Positions 44,998 to 53,518 of a stretch of DNA of 64,000 nucleotides are shown one piece after another (the first letter of the stretch is position 1; every line of letters starts with the position of its first letter). Source of the DNA: Streptomyces sp. MMBL 11-1 (lineage in GTDB: Bacteria > Actinomycetota > Actinomycetes > Streptomycetales > Streptomycetaceae). The stretch is taken from assembly GCF_028622875.1 (NCBI RefSeq), contig NZ_CP117710.1:62001-126000 (forward strand), given 5' to 3'. Both the position numbers and the translations under genes were made by a program. A model generated the notes under the pieces. That model saw only the letters and a list, made by a program, of their open reading frames with translations. It had not been told where the DNA came from and ran no database searches.

Positions 44998-45099
44998 TCG
45001 CGTTCGCTCGGAGAAGGGGAAGCCAGGCGGCTTTCCGTGGGACGGCCCTCCAGGCCCGAGATGGCGATCCCAGGTGCCCGGGCATCATGGCTCCCAGGG

Positions 45100-45130
45100 T
45101 CGGACCGGCGATCACTCCTCGCCGGTCCGA
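45100..45130. terminator. Terminator after the ATP-dependent ligase
   Basis: TCGGACCGGCGA with its perfect complement and a 7-nt loop, about 100 nt past the ligase stop. Confidence 0.7.
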
Positions 45131-45490
45131 TTCGCGAGTGCTTTCCGGGTCCGTACTGAACCAGGAGGCGTCCGGGCCTGGAGAAGGCAGCGGCGTCAGG
45201 CTGATCGCGTCAGGGCTACGCGAGCAGGTACAACGCCCCGGCCTCCACATCCCACACCTTCGCTGCCCGGCCTGGCCCGGCCTGGCACCGTGCGTAAGTG
45301 TCGCAGCGCCCCCGCACTCGCGTCCGGTCGTCGAACGTGCGGTGCCTCTTCGGGGCGGTGCTCGGCGACGGGGCGGTTTCTCAGGCCGCTGTGCAGAAAG
45401 CAGGCCCCCCGGGAGAAGGGGTGGCGCCGCTGAAGCCGCAGTACTGCGACTTGCTTACGGCCCTTCGCTCTGAGGCTGGGGCGTGGTCGC
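45131..45490. other. Stretch without a supported gene
   Basis: About 360 nt with several open frames but no steady codon bias or ribosome site. Confidence 0.4.
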
Positions 45491-46216
45491 TCAGCTCGCA
45501 ATCTTGGCCTGGAGGTCGCCAAGGGTGAGCTCGTTGGTGCGACGCTCGGCAGCGGAGCTCTGCGTCCAGGCGACCATCGCCGGGTGCGCATCGTCATAGG
45601 AAGTGCCGGCCGGTGTGGGGCGGCCGTCGTTGCGGGCGATCTGGGTGAGATAGGCGGCCAGGGCGTGCGGTCCGCCGCCGCTGTAGCCGAGGTTGTATCC
45701 CATGCCGTGCTTCTGCGGCAGGATCGACAGGAGCCCCTTGGCCGTTCGGGCCCAGAACAGGCCTCGGCTGGTGATGAAGCTGCTGAAGACGTCGTCGGGG
45801 CGGAGCGCGAGGGGGGCGTACGTCGTGTAGCTCCACCGGTCGGTGCCGGCCGGGCCGGCATGTTCGCCTACGACGGGGAGCCCGAACGCGGGGTCGTAGT
45901 AAGTGGGCCGGCAGGGGCATCGCGGTCCACTGGTGGCTGCGCGGCCGCCATTCGGGTCCACCGTGACGCACGGGTGGAACAGCGACGGGATCTGCGAAGA
46001 CGGCACCAACGTGCAGTGCAGGGCGTCCGGCTCGCAGCGCTCGAGCCTGCTTCGCCACTCCTGAAAATACGGCGTGATGGTCTGGGGTGCTTCGATGTCC
46101 AGCTCGGCGTTCAGCGACGCCGACGCGACGCCGCGGCCGGCCTCCGTGTAGAGGACGAAGTGTAGGAACCCCTTGTGCGGGTTGGTCAGGTTCAGGTCTC
46201 GAGCTTCGAAGGGCAA
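45491..46216 (-). CDS. Hypothetical protein, 241 aa
   Basis: Start chosen at a TTG (46216) with GGGAG 7 nt before it; the long upstream open frame is Arg/His-rich and not coding. The body contains NPHKGFLHFVLYTEAGRGVA, later CPCRPTYYDPAFG and a long run with DRWSYTTYAPLALRPDDVFS. No family recognised. It follows the 194-aa gene on the same strand after 38 nt. Acidic, soluble. Confidence 0.6.
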   Translation of the reverse strand: MPFEARDLNLTNPHKGFLHFVLYTEAGRGVASASLNAELDIEAPQTITPYFQEWRSRLERCEPDALHCTLVPSSQIPSLFHPCVTVDPNGGRAATSGPRCPCRPTYYDPAFGLPVVGEHAGPAGTDRWSYTTYAPLALRPDDVFSSFITSRGLFWARTAKGLLSILPQKHGMGYNLGYSGGGPHALAAYLTQIARNDGRPTPAGTSYDDAHPAMVAWTQSSAAERRTNELTLGDLQAKIAS

Positions 46217-46254
46217 CGCGGCGCTCCCATGCGCTCTGTGGTTGGGCGGCGAGG

Positions 46255-46839
46255 TCAGAAGACGCGGTGTTCGGAACGCACGGTGAAGCCGAGGTTGAGG
46301 AACTGCTCGGTGTCCTCTGGTCCCAGGTTGAGGGCGCGGGAGACGGTCGTGCCCTCGTCGTCGTGGACGAACGCGAGGAGGATCTTGCGGGTGGCGGGGT
46401 CTACCATGGCCCGGCGGGCGGCTTCGATGGTGTGGGCGACGCAGCCGGTGGTGCCGTCCTCGACGATGTCGCGGCGTGTGGTGTCGTCCCAGACGTTGAG
46501 CTGGAGGCCCGCGCCCTCGGTGGAGCAGCCCTCCTTGGAGTCGGCACCGAGAACGCACCGTCCGAGCAGGGCGGCGTGGGCGTGGCGCTGGAGGTGCACG
46601 GCTGTGGCCAGGAGGTGGTCGACTTCCCGCTGCGTGTTCTCCAGGGCCTTCTCAGGGCTGACGAATGAGGTGTTCGGGTCGTGGGGCTGGACGCGGATCC
46701 TCAAGGCAGCCAGGCTGCGGGCGAGGTCGTCGGCGATGCTCAGCAGTCCGGGCAGGTTCACGTCGCCGTGGATGCGCGGCGGGGGCAGTTCCGCCGGGTA
46801 GCTTTCCAGCGGTTTCAGTGGTTCATGCAGGTCGGTCAA
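46255..46839 (-). CDS. Hypothetical protein, 194 aa
   Basis: The TTG at 46839 is preceded by AGGAGG with 4-nt spacing. Helical protein with KALENTQREVDHLLATAVHL and a C-terminal half resembling a small enzyme fold (TRKILLAFVHDDEGTTVSRA). Two Cys (RCVLGADSKEGCS). Not recognised. First gene of a two-gene unit with 45491-46216. Confidence 0.65.
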   Translation of the reverse strand: MTDLHEPLKPLESYPAELPPPRIHGDVNLPGLLSIADDLARSLAALRIRVQPHDPNTSFVSPEKALENTQREVDHLLATAVHLQRHAHAALLGRCVLGADSKEGCSTEGAGLQLNVWDDTTRRDIVEDGTTGCVAHTIEAARRAMVDPATRKILLAFVHDDEGTTVSRALNLGPEDTEQFLNLGFTVRSEHRVF

Positions 46840-47136
46840 TGTTCCTCCTGGGCCGGGATATCGACGTCCTGATTCTCAGTCCGGCCCTCCGGGCCGCGCC
46901 GGTGAACGCGGCAACCGGCCACGAGCTGGCCGGTTGGTGCCCTTCCGTTCAGCAGGACGCTGACGGGCTGCCGCCGGGGGGAGGGGGTGAGGGGAGGCGA
47001 CTGGGGGTGGTCCGGTGCGCGGGGGCGGGGAGTGGATTCGTAGATCGTGCCCCGTGGGCGTGAGCCGCGTCGTACGGTCGTTTCACCGTTGGCGACCGGG
47101 CGGTGGCGCTGGGTCAGGTTCGGGGAGGTTGTCAGG

Positions 47137-48930
47137 GTGGTCAATGCCCGTACATATCCGCTGTGGCGGGATCTCGCGATGAGCGAGGAACTTCCCCGCG
47201 AGGCGCTCAAGACGGTGATCGGCGCTCTGTGTACCCCGGCGGCGGGGCCCGGTGGCGGCTTCGACGCTCAAGGCGACCGGTGGCGGAAGAAGGCGCTCCA
47301 GGAGGCGCTGCCCGCGCTGCTGGCCCGGACTTCGGCCAAGCTGCTGCGGGGCCAGCTCCTGCTGCACGCCGACGAGGACACGCTGGCCGCCCTGGCCGCC
47401 GACGGCACCGTGACCACGGGCGATCTGCCCGGCATCCTGCGCCACCGCAAGATCTGGCCGGGGCTGATCGCCGCTCTGGCACGCCATGGCGACCAGGTCG
47501 ACGCGGCGATCGAGCTCCTGCCCCAGCTCAGCGACCACGAGGTCGAGCACGTCGTCCGTGACTGGGACCCGAACCGCTTCACCCGAAGGGCGGATGCCGC
47601 TCCGGTCCCGCCGGTGCCGCAGAAGTTGTTCGACGCCGTGCTGGAGGCCTGTCTGACCCCGCTCGCCGCCTACCTGCTGCATCCCCAGCCCGAAGACGGA
47701 TGGGAGACGTTGTCGACGCACGGCAGGGACTGGTCACTGGAGCTGGGCGGCCGCGACGGGTGGGCGATGCTGGCCCGGTGCCCCGAGCGGTGGCAGGAAC
47801 TGGTTGCGCACCCCGTCTACGGAGCAGCTGTCCAGCATCTGCTGCTGGACCGGGCCGAATCCCAAGCCCGAGAGGATGCCCAGCTCCTCTCCGCCACCAG
47901 CCCGGACGCTCAGGAACTCCGTGCGGAGCCGGTCGGCGCCCTGAGCGTGGATCTTCTGCGTGCGTGCCTTCCGGCTCTGTGCCTTCCTGAGCTGGCCGAG
48001 CTGCCGAACTCCCAGGTCACCGCGCGCAGGACCCTGCACCACATCGCCAGTCGGGTCCGGGCCAACCCGCGTGTGGTCGACCTCGCGGGCGAACAGCTGC
48101 ACAGGGTCACCGACGAACTCGTCGCTCGGGGCCGGTTGCTCGACTGGAGGGACAGGCAGCCGGACGACTTCGAGTTCCACAGCCGGCTTCTCCGGCTGGT
48201 CGAGGACCTGGCGCTCCTCAGCGTCAACCCCGACCACCTCACCGCAGCCTGCGCCCACCTCGCCCGCCTGGACCAGCCCGCTGTCGTCTCCCCCGCTCAG
48301 AGCTCGAGGCTGACCCGCGTGCTCAGCAACATCGATCCCGATCACGACCGCCCGGCCCGGCTCCTGGAGCGCAACTCCGAGCACCGCCGGGTCCAGAGGC
48401 TGGCCGTCCTGGCCGCCAACCCGTGCACGCCGCGTGCTGCCGTGACCGATGTCCTGAACAGGCTGCACCCCGCCGAGCTGGCGTGGATCGCCGAACGGTC
48501 CGGCGGCCCCGACTGGTTCCTTACCGCAGCGGCCGCCATCACGCGCCCCGAGGAGGAACACCCGGGTGTGGTGCGGCTTCTGGACGACGACGCACTGGCG
48601 AGCCAGCCCGACCCGGCGGCCGTCCTTCAGTCCTGGCTCGACTCCCCCGCCGCGAAGGACGGAGGGCTCTCCCGTTCCGAGATCTACCGGGCCGTCATCT
48701 CCTCTTCCCACCTCACCCCGGAGCACCTGCGCCAGATCCCCGCCGACGAAGTCCTCACCGGCAACGGGCCGAACGACGTCCTCGCGCTCCTGCTGGATCA
48801 CTGCGGGCGCAGCACCGAACGGTGGAAGGCGCTCGGCGCCGCCATGACGTTCGGCGACGAGGGGAAGGTGTCCCTCGGCCAGCTCCTCGACTCCCTGGAC
48901 CGCACCCCAGCCCGCCGGCACGCTTCCTGA
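47137..48930 (+). CDS. Large helical hypothetical protein, 597 aa
   Basis: The GTG at 47137 has GGGGAGG about 8 nt before it. Almost entirely helical, with repeated Leu/Ala-rich segments (LEACLTPLAAYLLHPQPEDG; LVEDLALLSVNPDHLTAACA), as in helical-repeat scaffolds. No catalytic motif, membrane segment or signal peptide. Stand-alone, followed by a kinase-like gene after about 100 nt. The 297 nt upstream hold no supported gene. Confidence 0.7.
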   Translation: MVNARTYPLWRDLAMSEELPREALKTVIGALCTPAAGPGGGFDAQGDRWRKKALQEALPALLARTSAKLLRGQLLLHADEDTLAALAADGTVTTGDLPGILRHRKIWPGLIAALARHGDQVDAAIELLPQLSDHEVEHVVRDWDPNRFTRRADAAPVPPVPQKLFDAVLEACLTPLAAYLLHPQPEDGWETLSTHGRDWSLELGGRDGWAMLARCPERWQELVAHPVYGAAVQHLLLDRAESQAREDAQLLSATSPDAQELRAEPVGALSVDLLRACLPALCLPELAELPNSQVTARRTLHHIASRVRANPRVVDLAGEQLHRVTDELVARGRLLDWRDRQPDDFEFHSRLLRLVEDLALLSVNPDHLTAACAHLARLDQPAVVSPAQSSRLTRVLSNIDPDHDRPARLLERNSEHRRVQRLAVLAANPCTPRAAVTDVLNRLHPAELAWIAERSGGPDWFLTAAAAITRPEEEHPGVVRLLDDDALASQPDPAAVLQSWLDSPAAKDGGLSRSEIYRAVISSSHLTPEHLRQIPADEVLTGNGPNDVLALLLDHCGRSTERWKALGAAMTFGDEGKVSLGQLLDSLDRTPARRHAS

Positions 48931-49035
48931 GCGCTGGGGGGGGACCGTCACCGGCCGGTGGCCGGCATCCGGCCGACCAGCCCGGTCGCCAACGATGCGC
49001 CTATGTCCGCTGACCACCGCCCGGGAAGGCACCCC

Positions 49036-49602
49036 GTGTTCCCCGATCCTCCGCCCCGGAATCTCCTCGCCCTGGCCGGGGGGGCCGGTTCAGGCAAGAC
49101 CACGCTCGCCGAGTCCGTCGCCGCCGCACACCCTCGGACCGCACTGCTGCAATTGGACCACTATGTCCACACCCAGCCCGAGCGAGCGCCCCTGGTGCCC
49201 AGCGTCCTCGGCACCGGGGAAGTGATCGACTTCAGCGACCCGCGGGCCATCGACTGGGGGCGCGTCCTACAGGCCATCAGCGGAGCTCCGGCTGGGAAGC
49301 TGCTGGTTGTCGAAGGCACCTTCGCCTTGGAGAAGCAGATCCGTCAGCTGGCCCGCTGGACCGTCTACCTGGACACCCCCGATGATCTGCGCCTCGCACG
49401 CAAGACACTCCGAAGGATCGGCGAGGGCGTCGACCCCCGGATCGGCCTGCTCGGGTATCTCGCGCATGGACGCGAAGGCCATCACCAACACGTCGCCCCG
49501 ATGCGCCAGGCCGCCGGGCTCGTCCTCGACGGGACCCTGCCCACCAAGCACCTGACCGACCAGCTGATCGCCCATGTCGCCAACGAAGCCAAGGGGACCT
49601 GA
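49036..49602 (+). CDS. P-loop kinase (uridine-kinase-like)
   Basis: The protein has 188 aa from a GTG with GGAAGG 6 nt before it; an ATG at 49003 would add 11 residues. Walker A AGGAGSGKTT near residue 14, then a hydrophobic strand ending in QLDHYVHTQP and LLVVEGTFAL. These match the uridine/pantothenate kinase-like group. It should phosphorylate a small nucleoside or vitamin. No pathway neighbour identifies the substrate. Confidence 0.75.
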   Translation: MFPDPPPRNLLALAGGAGSGKTTLAESVAAAHPRTALLQLDHYVHTQPERAPLVPSVLGTGEVIDFSDPRAIDWGRVLQAISGAPAGKLLVVEGTFALEKQIRQLARWTVYLDTPDDLRLARKTLRRIGEGVDPRIGLLGYLAHGREGHHQHVAPMRQAAGLVLDGTLPTKHLTDQLIAHVANEAKGT

Positions 49603-49778
49603 CGCGCGGGAACCCGGGTGCCCACGGTGGGGCACGGAGGGGTTGCCCGCAGGATGACGGCGGCCGATACTCGCCCACACCAGAGCCGACCGGCGCGCGC
49701 CTCTCGATCCGATCAATCAGCAGCTTCACGATGCAGAAGCCGTGCACGCGGCTCTGCACAACGGCGTACGCTGGCCCG

Positions 49779-50324
49779 ATGTCCGTCGTACCCCCGCTCT
49801 TCAGCGATGCCGAGACCGGCCATCCCGCCATCGCCCAGTGGTGCTCCACCATCCTGGCCGGCGACACCGCCCGCCTGCTCCTGATGGGACCCCACTGGTC
49901 CGGCAAGTCCCACGCCGCATACGCCGGGCTGCGTCGCCTCCTGGCGGCCGGCTACGGCGAGAAGAACATCACCGTCCACCAGGCCCACGACCTGAGCGCC
50001 AGCTACGAGCCGGGCATGATCGAGAACACCACCGCGGTCACGGTCATCGACGATTTGACCGTCTCCGTCGATCTGGTGCGTGAGGCGAAGGTGCCGCTGC
50101 GGCCGGACCCCGCCGACGTCCAGGCCATGATGGCTCTGGAGGCAGGAGCGCTCGCGGACGCTGTCGCACGTCTGAGCCTGCTGCCCCGCCGCTCGTGGCT
50201 CCTGATCGCCTCCAGCGTCGACTGCCTCGTCGAGACGGTCGGCCAGGAGACTGCCGACCGGCTCGTTGCCGTCGCCGAGCAGGCAGAACTAGAACCCCGC
50301 CCGCGCCCAACACTGCGCTGGTAG
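49779..50324 (+). CDS. P-loop ATPase, DnaC/IstB-like
   Basis: The protein has 181 aa; ATG at 49779. TACGCT lies 6 nt upstream, so the transcript may be leaderless. Walker A GPHWSGKSH near residue 42, Walker B-like VTVIDDLTV near 90. RRSWLLIASSVDCL is consistent with a sensor strand. AAA+ loaders such as DnaC and IstB have this size and layout. It may load a helicase or partner protein. A terminator follows. Confidence 0.7.
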   Translation: MSVVPPLFSDAETGHPAIAQWCSTILAGDTARLLLMGPHWSGKSHAAYAGLRRLLAAGYGEKNITVHQAHDLSASYEPGMIENTTAVTVIDDLTVSVDLVREAKVPLRPDPADVQAMMALEAGALADAVARLSLLPRRSWLLIASSVDCLVETVGQETADRLVAVAEQAELEPRPRPTLRW

Positions 50325-50405
50325 CAGCCGGGCACCGGCATAAAGCGGCCAGCGCCGAGCCCGATCGTGGTCTGCCGGTAGGCTTGATCGTGCACAGCAA
50401 AAGGG

Positions 50406-50434
50406 CGGGCGCCCCCGGATACCGGGGGCGCCCG
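50406..50434. terminator. Terminator hairpin
   Basis: CGGGCGCCCCCGG with its perfect complement and a 3-nt loop, between the ATPase gene and the convergent 63-aa gene. Confidence 0.75.
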
Positions 50435-50495
50435 TCTGCTGTACGTGGCGTGTGAGCTCTACCGGGCCGGGAAGGGGCACCTCGGCAGCGGCTGG

Positions 50496-50687
50496 TCAGG
50501 CGGCGCGAACAGGGGCGGGGCAGGGGTGAGTTACCTGGGCCCATTTCTCCAGCAGGGCGGCGTACTGCTGCGCACGGTCGTCGTCGTCGAGGTCCGGCCG
50601 GTCTATGAGCGTACGGATACTCGCGTTCACCGCGGAGGCCCTGGACAGCGGCTGTATTGGGATGCCGGCTGCGGAAGGGATGGTCAT
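50496..50687 (-). CDS. Small hypothetical protein, 63 aa
   Basis: ATG at 50687. TACTCT lies 6 nt upstream, so translation may be leaderless. Acidic middle IRTLIDRPDLDDDDRAQQYA, the rest Ala/Pro-rich. No recognised family. Lies beside the remnant of the methyltransferase tail at 50717-50730. Confidence 0.5.
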   Translation of the reverse strand: MTIPSAAGIPIQPLSRASAVNASIRTLIDRPDLDDDDRAQQYAALLEKWAQVTHPCPAPVRAA

Positions 50688-50716
50688 ATGGGCAGAGTAC
50701 CGATGAGGTCTGACAA

Positions 50717-50730
50717 GGGTCTGAGAATTA
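50717..50730. repeat. Short repeat shared with the end of the PIMT locus
   Basis: GGGTCTGAGAATTA occurs here and, identically, at 58007-58020, immediately after the stop of the PIMT-like gene. Flanking G/C-rich sequence is also related. It suggests a decayed copy of the 58-59 kb locus. Confidence 0.55.
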
Positions 50731-51194
50731 TGGGGCGGAGCGCTCCGCTCAAATTCCCTGCGCGGGGGATGGGAATCGGGGATCGAGACCCCGACCCGAG
50801 CTTGAGATGCTTCCACATCACGACTTCGGGTTGCCTCGGTCTCGCCCATCGCGGGGACGCGGTCGCGGGGCACTCACCGAAGCCTGGGCGTACCGGCATG
50901 GCCGCCCACACGCTGCAAGGCTACGGACAGGGCTGGTCAGAAGGCGATCCAGTCCGCAGGAGCTCCTGTGCGAGCTGGCACCGGTCAGCAGGGTCGGCGT
51001 CCCTGCCGGAGACGACCGCCGTGCGGCTGACGTGCTCCAGCTCTCCTCGTGTCCTGCCGCTGCCACCTGATCAGAGAAGCGCGCCTATAGCCAGCACCGG
51101 CTGCCAGTTCCTGAAAGAGGAGTCCCCCGTACAATTCCGGAAGACTGAGCTCGCAGCCCGGTCCTATTCTCCGCGCGAGGATCAGGAGGATCCG

Positions 51195-51473
51195 ATGTCT
51201 CAAGTAGGCCTCAGGGAACCCCGCGGGTTTACGACCCTGCCGCCCGGCCTCCGCCGCCGATCATTGCTCATCCTGGCCCTGCATATCCTGCTCACAGGAC
51301 TGGCGCTGGGAGCCGGTATCGCTCTGGGGCGCGCGGCGGACAGCCTCAGCATGACGTGGGCCGGGTACCTCTTCATCGGCGTGCAGTACCTCGCCTTCGG
51401 ATACGCAGCTTTGCAGGTGCTCGCCACTGTGAAGTACCTCCGATGCCTGCTCATGCGCGTCGAGGCCGAATAG
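51195..51473 (+). CDS. Small membrane protein, 92 aa
   Basis: The ATG at 51195 has AGGAGG 5 nt before it. Two helices: LLILALHILLTGLALGAG (about residues 26-43) and YLFIGVQYLAFGYAALQVLA (about 57-76), with a basic start and end. Function unknown. Set among gene remnants but itself intact. Confidence 0.7.
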   Translation: MSQVGLREPRGFTTLPPGLRRRSLLILALHILLTGLALGAGIALGRAADSLSMTWAGYLFIGVQYLAFGYAALQVLATVKYLRCLLMRVEAE

Positions 51474-51573
51474 CTCTCAATCAAGATCCGGCTGCCGGAC
51501 GAGGCTACGCCCGGCCGCCGCGCCGCACCCAACAGGCAGCCCCACTGCCGAGTTCAGGAGCGCGGCCCGGTCA

Positions 51574-51840
51574 TCAAACCGCGGGGTCCTTACCAGAAGC
51601 CTGTTCATTCACCCACTGCCTCGAAACCGCGAGGTTCGCGGCGGTGCCTGCGGGCTCGTAGAGCACCCGTTCCCTCTTCCAAGGCCTGCGGCTCATCGGG
51701 GCGGAGGTATCCGCCACCACCGTGCAGCGGGTGGTGCCGGCGGGGGATGTCCGGCGGCGGGCGGCGTTGCCGGATTCGCGGGTTGCGACGTCCATATCTT
51801 CTGCGGAGCGGAGGCGGAGCGTGTCAGCGTCGATGGGCAT
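51574..51840 (-). pseudogene. Truncated relative of the PIMT-like gene
   Basis: Starts MPIDADTLRLRSAEDMDVAT, almost the same N-terminus as the methyltransferase at 58018-58944 (MPINADTLRRRSAAEMDAAA), but diverges after about 25 residues and ends at 88. The sequence before the ATG (GCGCCGCGG) also matches. Upstream, GAGCCTGACAACTAG looks like the end (EPDN) of a lost precursor peptide, parallel to the 44-aa peptide gene's EPDDSDD end. Confidence 0.6.
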
Positions 51841-51901
51841 CCGCGGCGCCTAGTTGTCAGGCTCCGCACGAGCTTCCCCACCATCGCCGGCCCGCTCCCT
51901 C

Positions 51902-52076
51902 GACGACGAGGGCGGCGCCCAAGGGATCTACTTCCGGTAGCAGCGGCCTGCGAACGAGACGGCCTACGAGCGGGCCAGCGACGCGCTGGCCGTGTTCGGT
52001 GTGTTGACCGAAGAACATCGCCGCGCTGCGTGAGCAGGAGGCCGAGGGCGTACGCCGTCGCCTGGAGTTCGACTGA
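51902..52076 (+). pseudogene. Degraded fragment, possible regulator C-terminus
   Basis: Plus-strand reading gives DDEGGAQGIYFR, an in-frame TAG, QRPANETAYERASDALAVFG, then a frameshift near 52025 and ALREQEAEGVRRRLEFD before a stop. The pattern recalls the C-terminal tail of XRE proteins with a DUF5753-like domain. One stop and one frameshift argue for decay. Low certainty. Confidence 0.4.
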
Positions 52077-52309
52077 TCTGAGGAGAAGGGGGTGGCGGCC
52101 CGCACCGGTTGCCCGGGCGGGCCGGCCGGCCTCGGTTGGCAGCCAAGGCTGTGTCCTGCCCGCTGCCACGATCAGGACGTGCGCTGCGTCAGGAACCACC
52201 CGTCGGCAGCCGCGCTGCTGCGCGCCCTTGGCAGTGGGCACGCAGCGTCCCCGGTCCTTCGCACGGACCGGGTCTGCGGAAAGCGTATCGGCGGGTACCG
52301 ACATCGGGG

Positions 52310-53518
52310 CTATCGCGTGCGGCGGTGCGCCCGGGCTGCGGTGCGCGCGGCGCGGTAGGCCTGAACCGGGTCGGCGTCGGGGCCGGGGACGGGTTGCCAG
52401 GGGCCGTACGGGGCGAGGTAGGGATGCCAGCGGCCGTCGGGTCCGTAGCGGAGCTGGATGCCGGCGGCGGGGTCGGTGAGGTGGTTGTCCTCGCATTCGA
52501 CGGCAGTGTTAGGGGCGGGCCGCAGGGGCTGGATGTCGGCCTGGGCGCGGGCGAGGACGTCGTGGTCGACGGTGTAGCGGTGGAGGTAGGCCGCGGCGCC
52601 AGCGGGTCCGCCGTGGGTGTGGGCGAGGGTGAGGTGCCCCATGGCGACGACGTCGAGGCCGAGGTGGTCCATGGCGGCCTGCCGGTAGGGGGCGCCGTGT
52701 TCGAGGGCAGTGAAGCGGGCGAGGTCGCTGCCGGTGTCGGAGCCGGTCGACTGCTCGATGCCGGCCAGGAGTTCTCGGGCACGGTGGGCGGCGTCGGCGA
52801 CGAGGGCCTGCTGTGCGTCCAGGTCGGGCAGCGGCGCAGGTGGTGCGGAGAGCGGGCTGGTGAGGAGGGGGCGGGCGGTGGTGAGGTCGAGGTCGGCGGG
52901 GTTGGGCAGCGGGGCCGCCTGCTGGGCCGGGATGGCCAAGGCGTGGTCGGTGGCAGGGCGTACGAGCGACGGGGCTGCTGCCCGGGAGGGGACACCGGCC
53001 GGGCTGGCCGCGACGGCGGTCGGCTCGGTGCCACGTAGGCGCTTCTTGATGTGCTGGTAGGGGCGGCCGCGGAGGGTGAACAGCGGGGCGGGAGCGGTGC
53101 GGAGCCGTTCGGCGAGGAGCAGTCCGACGGCAAGGGTGTGCGCGCAGGGCCCGGAGGCCGCCTCGGTGCAGGTGCAGTGGTGGGAGAGGTCCTGCGCCGA
53201 GGGGAGCAGCGGGATGCCCCCGGTGTGGCGGGGATCGGCGAGTTCGCCGCTGATGGTCGTGGTGGGGATGCGCGCGGCGAGCGCGGCTTCGAGGCGCTCC
53301 CACTGCGCGGCGGTGAGTTCTTCGACGAGCAGGCGGGCTCGGGCGGTCCGGCCGCCGGGCAGGGCGAACTTGGCGGTGGCGAAGCCCTGGTTGACGTTGA
53401 GCTGGGGGTGAGTTCCGGTGAGGAGACGGCGTGCGGCGTTCAGGGTCGCGGTGTCGGCGCTGGTGGTGAGGGAGGTGGTCAGGGTGTTGGCCCACACGTC
53501 GGTGGTGTGGGGGCTCAT
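52310..53518 (-). CDS. SWIM zinc-finger protein
   Basis: The protein has 402 aa; ATG at 53518 overlapping the SNF2 stop (ATGA). SWIM motif CTCTEAASGPCAH (CxC, seven residues, CxH) at about residues 115-127. Before it is a beta-rich domain (GFATAKFALPGGRTARARLL). After it is a long Pro/Ala-rich and helical part. SWIM domains bind nucleic acid or protein and commonly accompany SNF2 helicases in bacteria. Coupling makes a complex with the SNF2 protein likely. Confidence 0.88.
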   Translation of the reverse strand: MSPHTTDVWANTLTTSLTTSADTATLNAARRLLTGTHPQLNVNQGFATAKFALPGGRTARARLLVEELTAAQWERLEAALAARIPTTTISGELADPRHTGGIPLLPSAQDLSHHCTCTEAASGPCAHTLAVGLLLAERLRTAPAPLFTLRGRPYQHIKKRLRGTEPTAVAASPAGVPSRAAAPSLVRPATDHALAIPAQQAAPLPNPADLDLTTARPLLTSPLSAPPAPLPDLDAQQALVADAAHRARELLAGIEQSTGSDTGSDLARFTALEHGAPYRQAAMDHLGLDVVAMGHLTLAHTHGGPAGAAAYLHRYTVDHDVLARAQADIQPLRPAPNTAVECEDNHLTDPAAGIQLRYGPDGRWHPYLAPYGPWQPVPGPDADPVQAYRAARTAARAHRRTR

